Of a stretch of 64,000 nt of DNA, positions 18,970-28,603 are shown piece after piece. The notes below the pieces were generated by a model. The model had not been told where the DNA came from. It saw nothing but the letters and a program-made list of their open reading frames with translations, and ran no database searches. Within the stretch, counting starts at the first letter, position 1, and every line of letters starts with the position of its first letter. Position numbers and translations under genes: made by a program. This DNA comes from Marinicella meishanensis (lineage in GTDB: Bacteria; Pseudomonadota; Gammaproteobacteria; Xanthomonadales; Marinicellaceae). The DNA lies in NCBI RefSeq assembly GCF_019931145.1, contig NZ_JAIOUV010000002.1:62001-126000 (forward strand). Reading direction: 5' to 3'.

Positions 18970-20231
18970 CAGCCGCTTTCGCTTTCTCGGGCGGCTTTTT
19001 CTTCCAGGGTGGTTAAGTGCGACAACCACTGTTGGGCATTGTCCCTGGCTTTGTCATATTTAACGGCATTGTTGAATGCGGTGCGCGCTCTTGAATAGTT
19101 CTTCAAGCTGGCTTGGCTCATGCCCAACATCAACCAGGCGTTGCCGGTTTTGTTGTCGTCCAATCCGCCTTTTTGCAACGCTGAAGTGATGGACTCAACG
19201 GCTTTCGACCAGTCTTCCAAATCCAGATACAAATAGGATCGGGTCAGGTCCATGTCGCCATCGGAGGCAAACTCACTGGCGTTTTCATAGGCCACCAGAG
19301 CTTTCTCCAATTCACGGGCTTCATACCAGACGGCACCACACTGCTTCCAATTTTTGAAGTTGGACTCCACGTTGCCCCCATCCAGAGCGGCTTGCAAGGT
19401 TTGCGCGGCTTTGAACGGAATGTCGTTATAAGAGTACATTTTGAACAACTGCAGATAATCGCTTTCTTTGTCCAACAAATTCTTGGTTTTGGCCAATTCC
19501 AGTACCGCCAGTGATTTCTTGTCTTCTTTCAGGGTGAAATACACCGAAGACAATTGCATCCAATAAGTTTTCTTATCGGGTGCCATGGCAATCAGAATTT
19601 GCAGCACGTCGGCCATTTCGCGGTACTCTGACAAGGACGAGTGGAACGCCAACAACAATTGGTACCAAGATTCTTTGGGTTTGTCAGCCAACTGAATCGC
19701 TTGTTTGATCGCGGCTTTGCCTTCTCTGAATTCTTCCAATTGTGCGTGGGCATTGGCTTTGATGGCAAACGCCGAGTCGGGAATCTCATCCACCACGGCG
19801 AAGTACTTGTCCAGCATGGCCAAGCCACCGCGGTGATCGCCTTCCAGCATCTTGAACTGCGCAATTTGCAGCATCATCTGAAAATGCGTGGTGTTGGGCA
19901 TGGCGTCAATGTCCACTGATTTTTGGAAGTTTCTGGCCGCCGAATCATAGTTGCCCTGTGAGGCGTCGATGTGACCCAACAATTGATAAATCACGGCTTG
20001 AACGTATTCACTGACACCGGACTTCTGTAACATCACAGTCAAACCACCTTTGGCTTCCTCGTATTTCTCATCAGCCAAAAACTCACTGAAGCGGGTGATT
20101 TTCTTCGATTGCGCTTCGGTCATTACACCCACTTGACCAGAAGGTTTGCGGATGGGGTTATCGGTTTTCAACGAACCGGCGCTGGCAACAAAGGCAGCCA
20201 AACAAAGTAATAAAGCACTCAGTTTTTTCAT
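18969..20231 (-). CDS. Periplasmic TPR protein of the TonB/TtpC operon
   Basis: A 420-residue exported protein with a signal peptide (about 1-18) and an all-helical body of tetratricopeptide-like repeats spanning about 45-410. It is the last gene of the DUF3450-TtpC-ExbB-ExbD-TonB operon and overlaps xerD by one base. TPR proteins of this sort accompany TonB2-type systems in Vibrio and relatives, where they are thought to act in the periplasm as part of the transducer complex; the exact role is not shown by sequence. Confidence 0.82.
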   Translation of the reverse strand: MKKLSALLLCLAAFVASAGSLKTDNPIRKPSGQVGVMTEAQSKKITRFSEFLADEKYEEAKGGLTVMLQKSGVSEYVQAVIYQLLGHIDASQGNYDSAARNFQKSVDIDAMPNTTHFQMMLQIAQFKMLEGDHRGGLAMLDKYFAVVDEIPDSAFAIKANAHAQLEEFREGKAAIKQAIQLADKPKESWYQLLLAFHSSLSEYREMADVLQILIAMAPDKKTYWMQLSSVYFTLKEDKKSLAVLELAKTKNLLDKESDYLQLFKMYSYNDIPFKAAQTLQAALDGGNVESNFKNWKQCGAVWYEARELEKALVAYENASEFASDGDMDLTRSYLYLDLEDWSKAVESITSALQKGGLDDNKTGNAWLMLGMSQASLKNYSRARTAFNNAVKYDKARDNAQQWLSHLTTLEEKAARESESG

Positions 20232-20246
20232 CGGTAAGCTCCTCTT

Positions 20247-20879
20247 TTATTCGTCAGGCAAATCAAATTCGATGGTTTGGGTGGCCACTTGTTCCACACC
20301 GACGCCATCCACAATCTTGGGCTTGAACTTGAATTTCAAAATGGCCCTAATGGCTTCGCGATCAAAGATTCGACGCGGTTTGGCGTCCACCACTTCAGGG
20401 TTGGCCACCGTACCGGTTGGGGTGATGGTGAATTTCACTTTCACCCAGCCTTCGATTTTTGCCATCAATGCTTTGCGAGGGTACTGTGGCGCAATCCGCA
20501 CAATCGGAATCACCCCACCCTCTTCACTCATGTTGACCTGGCCCACCGCACCCAAGTATGGCCCAGCACCGCCGACACCCAAGTCCAAATTCGGGATGTT
20601 GGGGGTGGGCATGTTATTCACCACCTGCTGATTTTGCTGCACATTCATTTTCGGCGGCGGTGGTGGCTCTTTCGGTGGTGGCGGCTTCTTAGGAATCCGT
20701 CTTGAACGCTCCCTGACTTCTTCATCCAATTTAACTTTGGTGAAGTCAATGGGTGGCAGTTCATCATCCAAGCGGTTGTTGTTGGCTGACTGACTGACCA
20801 GCGTGTGCATGATCAGGTACAGCACCACAGTGATCACTGCAGCAACAAAAGCAACCATCAAGTAACGTGGCAAACTCAT
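20247..20879 (-). CDS. tonB: TonB energy transducer
   Basis: A 210-residue TonB2-like protein: one N-terminal membrane helix (about 7-27), a short proline-rich stretch (about 62-77, KKPPPPKEPPPPP) and a C-terminal TonB fold (about 125-205) with YPRKALMAKIEGWVKVKFTI. The short periplasmic linker is typical of TonB proteins that depend on TtpC. It transfers proton-motive energy from the ExbB/ExbD complex to outer membrane receptors. No TonB-dependent receptor lies in the window. Confidence 0.93.
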   Translation of the reverse strand: MSLPRYLMVAFVAAVITVVLYLIMHTLVSQSANNNRLDDELPPIDFTKVKLDEEVRERSRRIPKKPPPPKEPPPPPKMNVQQNQQVVNNMPTPNIPNLDLGVGGAGPYLGAVGQVNMSEEGGVIPIVRIAPQYPRKALMAKIEGWVKVKFTITPTGTVANPEVVDAKPRRIFDREAIRAILKFKFKPKIVDGVGVEQVATQTIEFDLPDE

Positions 20880-20884
20880 ACTAA

Positions 20885-21289
20885 TTACCCCTGACCTTTT
20901 TCAGCAGCGATCGAAATACTCTCAACACCTGCTGATTTGATTTGGTCCATCACTTCAACCAAATCCCCGGTTCTGGAACCACGGTCGGCGATGATCACCG
21001 CACTGGCTTCAGGGTTTTCAGCATGCATCTTTTCCACACGAGAACGAACGGCCCGCAGGTCAACTTCTTGTTTGTTGATCCAAATAACGCCATCTTCTTT
21101 GATGGCAACCAAAATGTTACCTTTCTTCACTTGTTTGGCTTGAGAACTGCTGGGACGCGAAATGTCGACACCAGTCTCTTTCACAAACGAAGTGGTCACA
21201 ATGAAGAAAATCAACATGATGAATACCACGTCCAACATGGGCGTGATGTTGATTTCTGCTTCGTCTTCATGAAAATGTCTTTTTTTCAT
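20885..21289 (-). CDS. exbD: ExbD/TolR-family transport protein
   Basis: A 134-residue bitopic protein with an N-terminal membrane helix (about 17-37) beginning INITPMLDVVFIMLIFF, which contains the essential membrane aspartate of the ExbD proton path, followed by a periplasmic domain (VIIADRGSRTGDLVEVMDQIKSAG). It works with ExbB and TonB of the same operon. Confidence 0.94.
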   Translation of the reverse strand: MKKRHFHEDEAEINITPMLDVVFIMLIFFIVTTSFVKETGVDISRPSSSQAKQVKKGNILVAIKEDGVIWINKQEVDLRAVRSRVEKMHAENPEASAVIIADRGSRTGDLVEVMDQIKSAGVESISIAAEKGQG

Positions 21290-21344
21290 AGTTATTCTCT
21301 TCTGTTGACTCTGACTCTAATTCAATTCAATTAGTTCAAAATCT

Positions 21345-21869
21345 TTAATGGGATTGCATGCGGTCTTCGAGTTTCTCAGATTCCACGATGGCTTTGTGCT
21401 TGAAATAAGTGGTGAAAAACACCCCTGATAAGGCCGCCACCATACCCGCCATGGTGGGGATGGTCGCTTTGGACACACCGCCGGCCATGGCCCTGGCGTT
21501 ACTGGTACCCGCAATCGCCATGATGTCGAACACCTGCAACATACCATACACCGTACCAAACAGACCAAACAAAGGACTGATGGCCACCAGCGCTTCAAGG
21601 AAACCGAGGCCTGAACGCAACTCAATGGATGCTTCAGACACTTTGGCTTGCTTGATTCTCTTGGCATACCAAGTGGTGGTGTCATCCCGTTGATCCCACT
21701 CTCGGATGATGCGGTTTCTCAGTTTGGGGTAGGTGACAAAATAAAACCAGGAGCGCTCAAGAATCATCAACCACATGACAAACAGCAAGACCATGATGGC
21801 CCAGAGGACTGGGCCACCCATCTCGACAAAACTCAGTATGTCATACCATCGCTCTTTGAGCCAAAACAT
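21345..21869 (-). CDS. exbB: ExbB (MotA/TolQ/ExbB proton channel)
   Basis: A 174-residue protein with three membrane segments (about 18-38, 90-112, 135-155) and the family stretch SPLFGLFGTVYGMLQVF. Its short form is typical of TonB2-system ExbB2. It starts 2 bases after the ttpC stop and lies 55 bases before exbD. Confidence 0.92.
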   Translation of the reverse strand: MFWLKERWYDILSFVEMGGPVLWAIMVLLFVMWLMILERSWFYFVTYPKLRNRIIREWDQRDDTTTWYAKRIKQAKVSEASIELRSGLGFLEALVAISPLFGLFGTVYGMLQVFDIMAIAGTSNARAMAGGVSKATIPTMAGMVAALSGVFFTTYFKHKAIVESEKLEDRMQSH

Positions 21870-21871
21870 GC

Positions 21872-23239
21872 TTATTTCTCCGCCATCTTGGCCACGATAC
21901 CAGCACTTTGCTCTTCAAGCACTTGTGTCTGTTTACGCGCCATGGATTGCAAGATTGAGTGCAGTACGGTCAACGGAATGGCCACGACCAGACCCAATAC
22001 GGTGGTCACCAGGGCCATCGAGATACCGCCAGCCATTGATTTTGGATCGCCGGTACCCATCAGGGTGATCATCTGGAAGGTTTGAATCATACCCACAACG
22101 GTACCCAACAGACCCATCAACGGGGCAATCACATACAGCACTTTGATGAAGGACAGACCCGACTCCAATGGCGCAGTTTCACGCAAAATGGCTTCGTCGA
22201 GTTTCAACTCCATGGTCTCAATGTCAGAATCTGGGTTCTCGGTGTAGACCGACATGATGCGACCCAGGGCGTTGTTTTGGTTGGGTTGCTTCTTCTTCAG
22301 CTGGCTCTTGATCTTGCTGCCAGAAGACAACAACATGAAGAACTTGATCAAAGCAATGATCAAACCAAAAGCACCCAATGACAAGATCACGTAACCCACC
22401 GGGCCACCTTGCTTGATTTTGTCTTGCACACTGGGGGTTTGTACCACCAGCTGCAGAATCGTACCGCGGGTGTAATCAACCGGCACCTGGGACAGTTCAC
22501 CTTGGGCGGTGCCAACAAAAGATTTCGCCATGTTGGCGTATTGGGCAGAAGGTTGTTTTTGCAAGCGTTGCAATTCGCCGCGACCGGTACCGGTACCGGC
22601 ATCAGCCGCTGAACGCCAAACCAGGAAGTTACCGTTTGAATCAAACGCGTTGAAGGTACCCAGGCGCGTCACTTGTACATTTTCCTCAATCTCACCACGC
22701 TCATCACGGATGTTGGCGGTGAAGCGAGAAATTTTACCTTCTTCAATGATTTCACGTTGCATTTCAACCCACAGTTGACGCAACTCTTGGATGTTTGGCA
22801 ATTTGGCTTGTGAAGCCAATTGGGTCAAGAACTCAACCCGGCCATCAATCTCGGCCGAAGTCATGGATTCTTCAATCGCACTGCGCAAGTCGCCAGCCAA
22901 CACTTTAACGGTACCTTGCATTTCGCCCAAGTTACCAGAACGTTCAGCCAAGGTGGTTTCCAAATCGGCCAAGGTCAGCTCATTTTCATCAAAGGCGGTT
23001 TTCAGCTCTTCGGTGCGTCGCTCCAATGCGGCCAACTGGGCCCGCGCTTCAGACAACAAACGCGACTGTTGATCACGTTGGCGTTTGAATTCCGCTTCTC
23101 GTTGTTGGTTGGCTTGTGAGCTCTCAGTGGCAGCCCGTTGCACCACATTCAGCAGTTGGTCCAATGACATGTCCTGCGCTTGTGTGGCACCTGTGGTCAA
23201 CAACCCAAGAGCCAATAATTTAATGATTTGCTTTCTCAT
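21872..23239 (-). CDS. ttpC: TtpC-like MotA/TolQ/ExbB protein with periplasmic coiled coil
   Basis: A 455-residue protein: signal peptide (1-21), a long coiled coil (about 25-115, Gln/Arg/Glu-rich), a periplasmic domain (to about 265), then a MotA/TolQ/ExbB domain with three membrane segments (about 275-295, 365-390, 405-430) and APLMGLLGTVVGMIQTF. This architecture matches TtpC, the fourth protein of the Vibrio TonB2 system, which bridges ExbB/ExbD and TonB in the periplasm. It is followed by a separate short ExbB, as in that system. Confidence 0.85.
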   Translation of the reverse strand: MRKQIIKLLALGLLTTGATQAQDMSLDQLLNVVQRAATESSQANQQREAEFKRQRDQQSRLLSEARAQLAALERRTEELKTAFDENELTLADLETTLAERSGNLGEMQGTVKVLAGDLRSAIEESMTSAEIDGRVEFLTQLASQAKLPNIQELRQLWVEMQREIIEEGKISRFTANIRDERGEIEENVQVTRLGTFNAFDSNGNFLVWRSAADAGTGTGRGELQRLQKQPSAQYANMAKSFVGTAQGELSQVPVDYTRGTILQLVVQTPSVQDKIKQGGPVGYVILSLGAFGLIIALIKFFMLLSSGSKIKSQLKKKQPNQNNALGRIMSVYTENPDSDIETMELKLDEAILRETAPLESGLSFIKVLYVIAPLMGLLGTVVGMIQTFQMITLMGTGDPKSMAGGISMALVTTVLGLVVAIPLTVLHSILQSMARKQTQVLEEQSAGIVAKMAEK

Positions 23240-23242
23240 GTC

Positions 23243-24016
23243 TTATTCTCCTGAAGTTTTGAATAGAATGGGCAAGCCAACCAGGTTAGGCGCAGCTTGT
23301 TTGGCGGCAATGCGAATGCCCTCTTTGATCGATGAGTTGAAACGATCAGGCAATTCTTCAAAACGTTTGGTTTGGGTGTTGTACCAACCAGATTTTTTCT
23401 CATCCAAAGTTTGGTACAGCAACGCGGTGCGTCCAATTTGCAAGAAATTGACATTCACGCCACCATCGATGTTGGCTTGGTAAGTCGATACCGATCGACC
23501 ATAATCCAATTCGATTTGATAGGCTTCTGTCACTTTGCGGTATTTTTCTGAAGTGGTCACATTGGAAGCATTCAACATGTTTTCCAATTGGGTGACGCGG
23601 TTGATTCTTTCGTCCAGTCTGAAAGGCACATCAGCCTCAACGATTTTTCTCAACATATCAACCATTTCAATCACCATGGGTACCACGGCGCGGTTGGTTG
23701 ATTCCAATTCAGTCATTTGTGCGTTCATCGACTGAATTTGCGAATTCTGGTCATTCACCACAGCTTCGAGCTGTTGGTTGTAAACGGTCAAACTTTCGAT
23801 TTCAGAGAGAACGGTCCGGTATTGAACCAATAATTCTTCAGTTTGATCACTCATGCGATCAATGTTTCGTTGTGAACTTTCTGCGGCATTGTTGGTGTTG
23901 GTCACCACTTGCACAGCCGTTTGTAACTGGGCAAAACCTGCCATTGAAGTTACCATTAAAACCAAAACCACCAAAGACTTGGTGAACTTGGCCTTAGAAA
24001 TTTGAGATATCAACAT
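23243..24016 (-). CDS. DUF3450 periplasmic coiled-coil protein
   Basis: A 257-residue exported protein with a signal peptide (about 1-29) and a long coiled coil (about 45-115), followed by a conserved alpha/beta part (LDERINRVTQLENML, SYNTQT-like WYNTQTKRFEELP). It matches DUF3450 proteins that sit first in TtpC-ExbB-ExbD-TonB operons. GGAAGG lies about 6 nt before the ATG at 24016, so this start is preferred to one at 24085. It probably belongs to the periplasmic part of the transducer; no activity is known. Confidence 0.88.
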   Translation of the reverse strand: MLISQISKAKFTKSLVVLVLMVTSMAGFAQLQTAVQVVTNTNNAAESSQRNIDRMSDQTEELLVQYRTVLSEIESLTVYNQQLEAVVNDQNSQIQSMNAQMTELESTNRAVVPMVIEMVDMLRKIVEADVPFRLDERINRVTQLENMLNASNVTTSEKYRKVTEAYQIELDYGRSVSTYQANIDGGVNVNFLQIGRTALLYQTLDEKKSGWYNTQTKRFEELPDRFNSSIKEGIRIAAKQAAPNLVGLPILFKTSGE

Positions 24017-24256
24017 ACCTTCCCTTCCAATTTTGTGTTTAAGAAAATGTGAGAACCCGGTAATTTTGCCAATTATTTCATGCATGAAGAGGCCAAAATT
24101 AAGTCCACACTCGACTTAGTGGTGAACAAGAATAACTGCCTTTTTTGAAAAATTAAAGTAATAATTACACAAAATTAAGATTTTTTTTGTTACCAATCAG
24201 AGGGCATTTTCTTTAAAATCCATGCACCACAAGGCTTTAGGGATCAATTGGCAAAA

Positions 24257-24664
24257 ATGAAACAAAGTAAACTTTGGAAACATGTGGCAGCACTGCTCTA
24301 CGACATTTTTCCTATTTTGGGCATTTTCCTCATCACGTCACTGTTTTTGGTTTTGCTCAGAGGGGGTGACGAAGTACAACCCGGTACCATCTGGTTGCAG
24401 CTGTTGTTGTTGATTGAAGTGTACTTATATTTCACTTACTCTTGGCTCAAAGGCGGACAAACTTTGGGCATGCGCGCCTGGAAACTGGGCATCCAAAATC
24501 ACCACACCATGACTTGGGCCCAAGGCACCGCCCGTTTTTTGGTTGGCTTGTTATCCACCGCCTTGCTGGGAGCCGGCTTGTGGGCCCGGCGTTTTGATGT
24601 CGCTGGCCTGACTTGGATGGATCGGGTCTGTCAACGTCCGGTGATCAGTCTAGAGACCGAATGA
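24257..24664 (+). CDS. RDD family membrane protein
   Basis: A 135-residue RDD-domain protein with three or four membrane segments (about 10-35, 42-62, 90-112), a short N-terminal basic segment and GQTLGMRAWKLGI, the usual RDD core. ATG 24257 is used; an in-frame TTG at 24248 has a better-spaced AGGGA site and may be the true start. RDD genes often lie beside lptG in Xanthomonadales, as here (convergent, 32 bases apart). Substrate unknown; some RDD proteins are ion transporters. Confidence 0.85.
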   Translation: MKQSKLWKHVAALLYDIFPILGIFLITSLFLVLLRGGDEVQPGTIWLQLLLLIEVYLYFTYSWLKGGQTLGMRAWKLGIQNHHTMTWAQGTARFLVGLLSTALLGAGLWARRFDVAGLTWMDRVCQRPVISLETE

Positions 24665-24696
24665 ATCCTGCGGAGATGGCTGGCGGTCACCACGCG

Positions 24697-25773
24697 TCAG
24701 CGACGCCAGCGACCCGATAAGCTGAACAGCAAGACGCTGATCAAGATCAAGGCCGGCACAGTGGTAATCAAGATCGGATTGACGTGGTACACCTCACCGA
24801 AGTTGAGCAGGGTTTTGTTGATCAGATAGACCACGATGCCAATCACCATGCCCACCACCAAGCGCTGAGCAAAGCCGCCAGACCTGATTTGCCCGAACAA
24901 CACCATCACCCCACACAAGGCCGTGGCCATGACCAACAAGGGAAAGGCCATCTTTGACCAGCGGGCAATTTGATAGGAAGACTGCAACTGACCGGTACTG
25001 GCATTGAACTGTTCGAACTTTTTGATGTCTCTGATACTGAGGTACTTAGGCCGGGTGGTGCTGATGTTCAGTATTTCTGGCTGAATGCGGGAATCCCATC
25101 GTTGCTGCTCAATTTGTTGGGTGGTGACCCCGTGTTCGGCAAACACCGAAACCTGGAGACCACTGAGTGTCCATTGCTGATCGGCGAACACCGCCGTTTC
25201 GGCCTCAGACACCTGCACCAGTTTTTTGTCCTGCAACTCAAACACAGTGACATCAATCAATTCATAAGCACCGCTGGCTGAGCGGCGCATTTGGTTGGTG
25301 CGGAAGATCACGTCACCATCGCGCAACCAAATGGCATTGGCAGCCGAAGTGGCTTTGCCCTGCGAAATCTGCTCGTTGCGAAATTGTTGGGCCATTTGAT
25401 CGCCCGCAGGACTGACATACTCCCCCATCAACACCACCAACACCAACCAGCAAGCCACGCTGAGCAGCACCGTACCGGCAATTCTCAATTTACTGACCCC
25501 CGTGGTCATCATCACCACCAGCTCAGAACCATTGGCCAGGGCTCCCAGTGAAACCACCACCGCCACCACCACACTGACTGGAAACAATTCATACACTTTG
25601 CTGGGAATGGTCAGCATCACATAAAAGAACACATCGCCCAAGGTATACACCGCAGTGATGTCGTTGAGCTCTTTGATCAAGTTGAACAACACATCGATGG
25701 CCAGCAACAACAACACCGCTAACAGCAGGCCGGCAGAAAAGGTTTTGAATATGTAACGGGACAGGATCGACAT
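24697..25773 (-). CDS. lptG: LPS export permease LptG
   Basis: A 358-residue inner membrane permease with six membrane segments and a periplasmic beta-jellyroll domain between segments 3 and 4 (about 130-265). With LptF and LptB2 it extracts LPS from the inner membrane. The start shares one base with lptF (TGATG). Confidence 0.95.
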   Translation of the reverse strand: MSILSRYIFKTFSAGLLLAVLLLLAIDVLFNLIKELNDITAVYTLGDVFFYVMLTIPSKVYELFPVSVVVAVVVSLGALANGSELVVMMTTGVSKLRIAGTVLLSVACWLVLVVLMGEYVSPAGDQMAQQFRNEQISQGKATSAANAIWLRDGDVIFRTNQMRRSASGAYELIDVTVFELQDKKLVQVSEAETAVFADQQWTLSGLQVSVFAEHGVTTQQIEQQRWDSRIQPEILNISTTRPKYLSIRDIKKFEQFNASTGQLQSSYQIARWSKMAFPLLVMATALCGVMVLFGQIRSGGFAQRLVVGMVIGIVVYLINKTLLNFGEVYHVNPILITTVPALILISVLLFSLSGRWRR

Positions 25774-26861
25774 CAGGCTTTGGACCCCACCGTTTTGAGG
25801 GACAATTTGGGTCCATCATTTTTCAGCAAACGCCACAAACCATAACCGCCCAAGATCCCATATACCCACCACAAGCCCAATGACATGGGCAACTCGCCTT
25901 GCTCCAACAAGGAATGGCCAATGGTCAACAAATTGACCATGAAGGCGTAAGCCAAGATGCCAACCACTAAATTGATGAATTTGGCTTCGCGGTGAGAGGT
26001 TTTCGACAAGCCCACCGCCAACACAAACAAGGCCAACAACGAAAAGGCCGGACTCAAGCGCCAATGCAACTGCGCCTGATCAGTCACTGCATCGGATTGC
26101 AACAACTCAACGGTGGGCTTGGATTTTTCATCCAAGGCGGCAATTTGTTGATCCAGGTCGGGCAACTTGATGTCGTTGCGCTCAAACTGCATCATTTGAT
26201 AGGCGTTGGTTCCCGGCACCCCTTCGTTGCGGTAGCCATTGAATAAGGCCACATATTTTTGGTCATTCTCTTCAAACTGATATCCGTATTCTGCGGTCAA
26301 GGTATCGATGCGGTCAGGGTGGTGGATGTTGGCAAAGACATTTTCCACCCGCTGTTGTTCGACATCCACTTTTTCGACAAAGATCACCCCTTCATCAGAA
26401 AAGAATTTCTGGAACTTGCCTTCGGTCAGACCCATCAATGAAATCTTTTCATTGGCTTGGGTGGTCAACTCTTTGGACAACCTGGCGGCTTCGGGCGCGA
26501 TCACCAAGGACACCACCAGCATCAAACCAAACACCAACCACATCAGCGGTTGCAAGGCACGAAACAAATCTTTGCTGGACCAACCAACCGCATGCATCAT
26601 CACCGCTTCTTGGTTGCGGTAGAGCTGACTCAGTGATACCAACACCCCCAGGTAAAACGACAAAGGAATCAAGATGGTCAACACATCCACCGAACGCAAA
26701 CTCAATTCAATGAACAACAGCTCTGGTGGCAAGATGCCGCGGGCAATGGCCCGCAAGGTGGAGGTGAACAAAGTACCAATCATCAACAAGAACAACAACG
26801 ACAACACCACCAGCGAAGTTCTGATGGTTTGTTTTCGTAAATAATTGGCCAGGATTTTCAT
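25773..26861 (-). CDS. lptF: LPS export permease LptF
   Basis: A 362-residue permease with six membrane segments and a periplasmic jellyroll domain (about 125-260). ATG 26861 is preferred over TTG 26873. It is the first gene of the lptFG operon, divergent from pepA across 237 bases, the arrangement found in most gammaproteobacteria. A TAAAAT box about 25 nt upstream is a likely -10 element. Confidence 0.95.
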   Translation of the reverse strand: MKILANYLRKQTIRTSLVVLSLLFLLMIGTLFTSTLRAIARGILPPELLFIELSLRSVDVLTILIPLSFYLGVLVSLSQLYRNQEAVMMHAVGWSSKDLFRALQPLMWLVFGLMLVVSLVIAPEAARLSKELTTQANEKISLMGLTEGKFQKFFSDEGVIFVEKVDVEQQRVENVFANIHHPDRIDTLTAEYGYQFEENDQKYVALFNGYRNEGVPGTNAYQMMQFERNDIKLPDLDQQIAALDEKSKPTVELLQSDAVTDQAQLHWRLSPAFSLLALFVLAVGLSKTSHREAKFINLVVGILAYAFMVNLLTIGHSLLEQGELPMSLGLWWVYGILGGYGLWRLLKNDGPKLSLKTVGSKA

Positions 26862-26932
26862 GCAAGTTCCCAAAACAGTCGGCGCGTATTTTAACAGACT
26901 GCGGTGACACTTATCTGGGCATTTTTTCTTGT

Positions 26933-26946
26933 CCTTATATATAAGG
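26933..26946. promoter_or_regulatory. 14-bp perfect palindrome between lptF and pepA
   Basis: CCTTATATATAAGG is a perfect palindrome in the middle of the divergent lptF-pepA intergenic region. It could be an operator or part of a -10 region. No known consensus is claimed. Confidence 0.35.
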
Positions 26947-27098
26947 TGTCTTTACCCCCATTCACAGACTTGACCAGCATGGCCCATGACCGCTGATTTT
27001 TCTCGGGTTTTTTTATGCCCACCGATGCCTTGCGGGCATTGTGTCTGCATCTGATAATGATTAAAATGGCCAGTTCGTCTAATTCTGGAGTTTCCTCA

Positions 27099-28565
27099 AT
27101 GAAAATCAAAGCCACCCACCAAGCGATCCATGAATCAAAAGCCGACCATTTGCTCATCGGTCACTTTGAAAAAGCACCCACCAATGCCTTGATTGATCAA
27201 TTGGGTGGCAACGCAGCGACTGATTTTGCAGCCAGAATCAAACAACAGGACTTCACCGGCAAGAGCGGCCAGTCCATCACATTGTATGTCGACAATGGCC
27301 CAGTGGTGGTGGTCGTGGGCTTGGGTAAAGCCGACAAACTCAGCCCCACCGGTTTGTATGAAGCGACCCACAAAGCCGTGGCCGCCTTGGCCAAATCACG
27401 GGCCGAAAAAGTCGGCAACTACCTGGCCTGTGTCGAATACGCACAAATTGATGCGGCCCAAGCAGTGAAGCTGGTGACCCTGGCTGCCGCTCATGCCGAA
27501 TACCGATATGAAGACACCAAGGCCTTCAAAAAAGGCAACAAACACCACCTGAAAACCATGGAAGTCGCCATTGCAGAAAACCAGACTGAGTACTTGCAGC
27601 AAGCCGCTGCCATGGCTTCAGGCATCCAAGCCGCCAGACATTTGGGCAACAACCCGCCCAATATCTGCAACCCCAAATACATTGCCAAGTATGCCACCCG
27701 CATTGCCGAAGGCCACAAAAAATGCGAGATCAATGTGTTGAATCACAAACAAATGGAAAAAATGGGCATGGGCGCCTTGTTGGCTGTGGGCCAAGGCAGT
27801 CACAACAAATCCAAACTGGTGGTGTTGAAATACAATGGGGCTGATGCTGATCAAGCTCCCATCGCTTTGGTCGGCAAAGGCATCACCTTTGACACCGGCG
27901 GCATCTCTTTGAAACCGGGTCCCAACATGGATGAGATGAAGTATGACATGTGTGGTGCGGCCACCGTCATCGGCGCTTTTGTGGCGGCGGTTGAGTTGGG
28001 CTTGCCGATCAACTTGATGACCTTTGTACCGGCCGTTGAAAACATGCCAGACGGCAAATCCTACCGCCCCGGTGATGTCATCACTTCGTATTCCGGCAAA
28101 ACCATTGAGGTATTGAACACCGATGCCGAAGGTCGCATGATTTTGTGTGACACCTTAACTTATGCCCAAGAATTCAAACCTTCGGTGTTGTTGGATTTCG
28201 CCACCCTGACCGGCGCTTGCGTGGTGGCTTTGGGTCACCAAGCCTCGGCGGTGATGACCAAAACCGACGGCTTGTTTGAAGACTTGAAAACCGCTGGTCT
28301 GCAAACCCATGACCGCGTGTGGGAGTTGCCGTTGTGGGATGAATACCAGAAACAACTGGACACCACCTTTGCCGACATGCAAAACATCGGTGGCTTCCCA
28401 GCCGGTACCATCACCGCAGGTTGTTTCCTGTCGCGCTTCACTGAAGGCCAAAACTGGGCCCATGTGGACATCGCCGGAACGGCCTGGAACAGCAAAAAAA
28501 CAGGTGCCACCGGCCGACCGGTGGCGATGTTGGTGCAATACCTGATCAACGAAAGCAAAAAATAA
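27099..28565 (+). CDS. pepA: Leucyl aminopeptidase PepA
   Basis: A 488-residue cytosolic M17 aminopeptidase. The C-terminal catalytic domain has [21 protein letters not shown] and the signature [10 protein letters not shown] (Met instead of the usual Leu), with the metal-binding Lys, Asp and Glu residues in place. ATG 27099 was chosen because GGAG lies 8 nt upstream and the reading before it is not protein-like. PepA also binds DNA as an accessory factor for Xer recombination at cer-type sites. In most gammaproteobacteria holC lies between pepA and valS; here it is missing. Confidence 0.95.
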   Translation: MKIKATHQAIHESKADHLLIGHFEKAPTNALIDQLGGNAATDFAARIKQQDFTGKSGQSITLYVDNGPVVVVVGLGKADKLSPTGLYEATHKAVAALAKSRAEKVGNYLACVEYAQIDAAQAVKLVTLAAAHAEYRYEDTKAFKKGNKHHLKTMEVAIAENQTEYLQQAAAMASGIQAARHLGNNPPNICNPKYIAKYATRIAEGHKKCEINVLNHKQMEKMGMGALLAVGQGSHNKSKLVVLKYNGADADQAPIALVGKGITFDTGGISLKPGPNMDEMKYDMCGAATVIGAFVAAVELGLPINLMTFVPAVENMPDGKSYRPGDVITSYSGKTIEVLNTDAEGRMILCDTLTYAQEFKPSVLLDFATLTGACVVALGHQASAVMTKTDGLFEDLKTAGLQTHDRVWELPLWDEYQKQLDTTFADMQNIGGFPAGTITAGCFLSRFTEGQNWAHVDIAGTAWNSKKTGATGRPVAMLVQYLINESKK

Positions 28566-28603
28566 CCCGCCCGGCACACAGGGCCCGCATTGCAGAGAGT
28601 GAA

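Noticed and set aside
24679-24710. GCTGGCG/CGCCAGC inverted repeat between the RDD gene and lptG
   Set aside because: The right arm lies in lptG coding sequence and the loop is long (18 bases) without a T-run, so it is not a convincing terminator.
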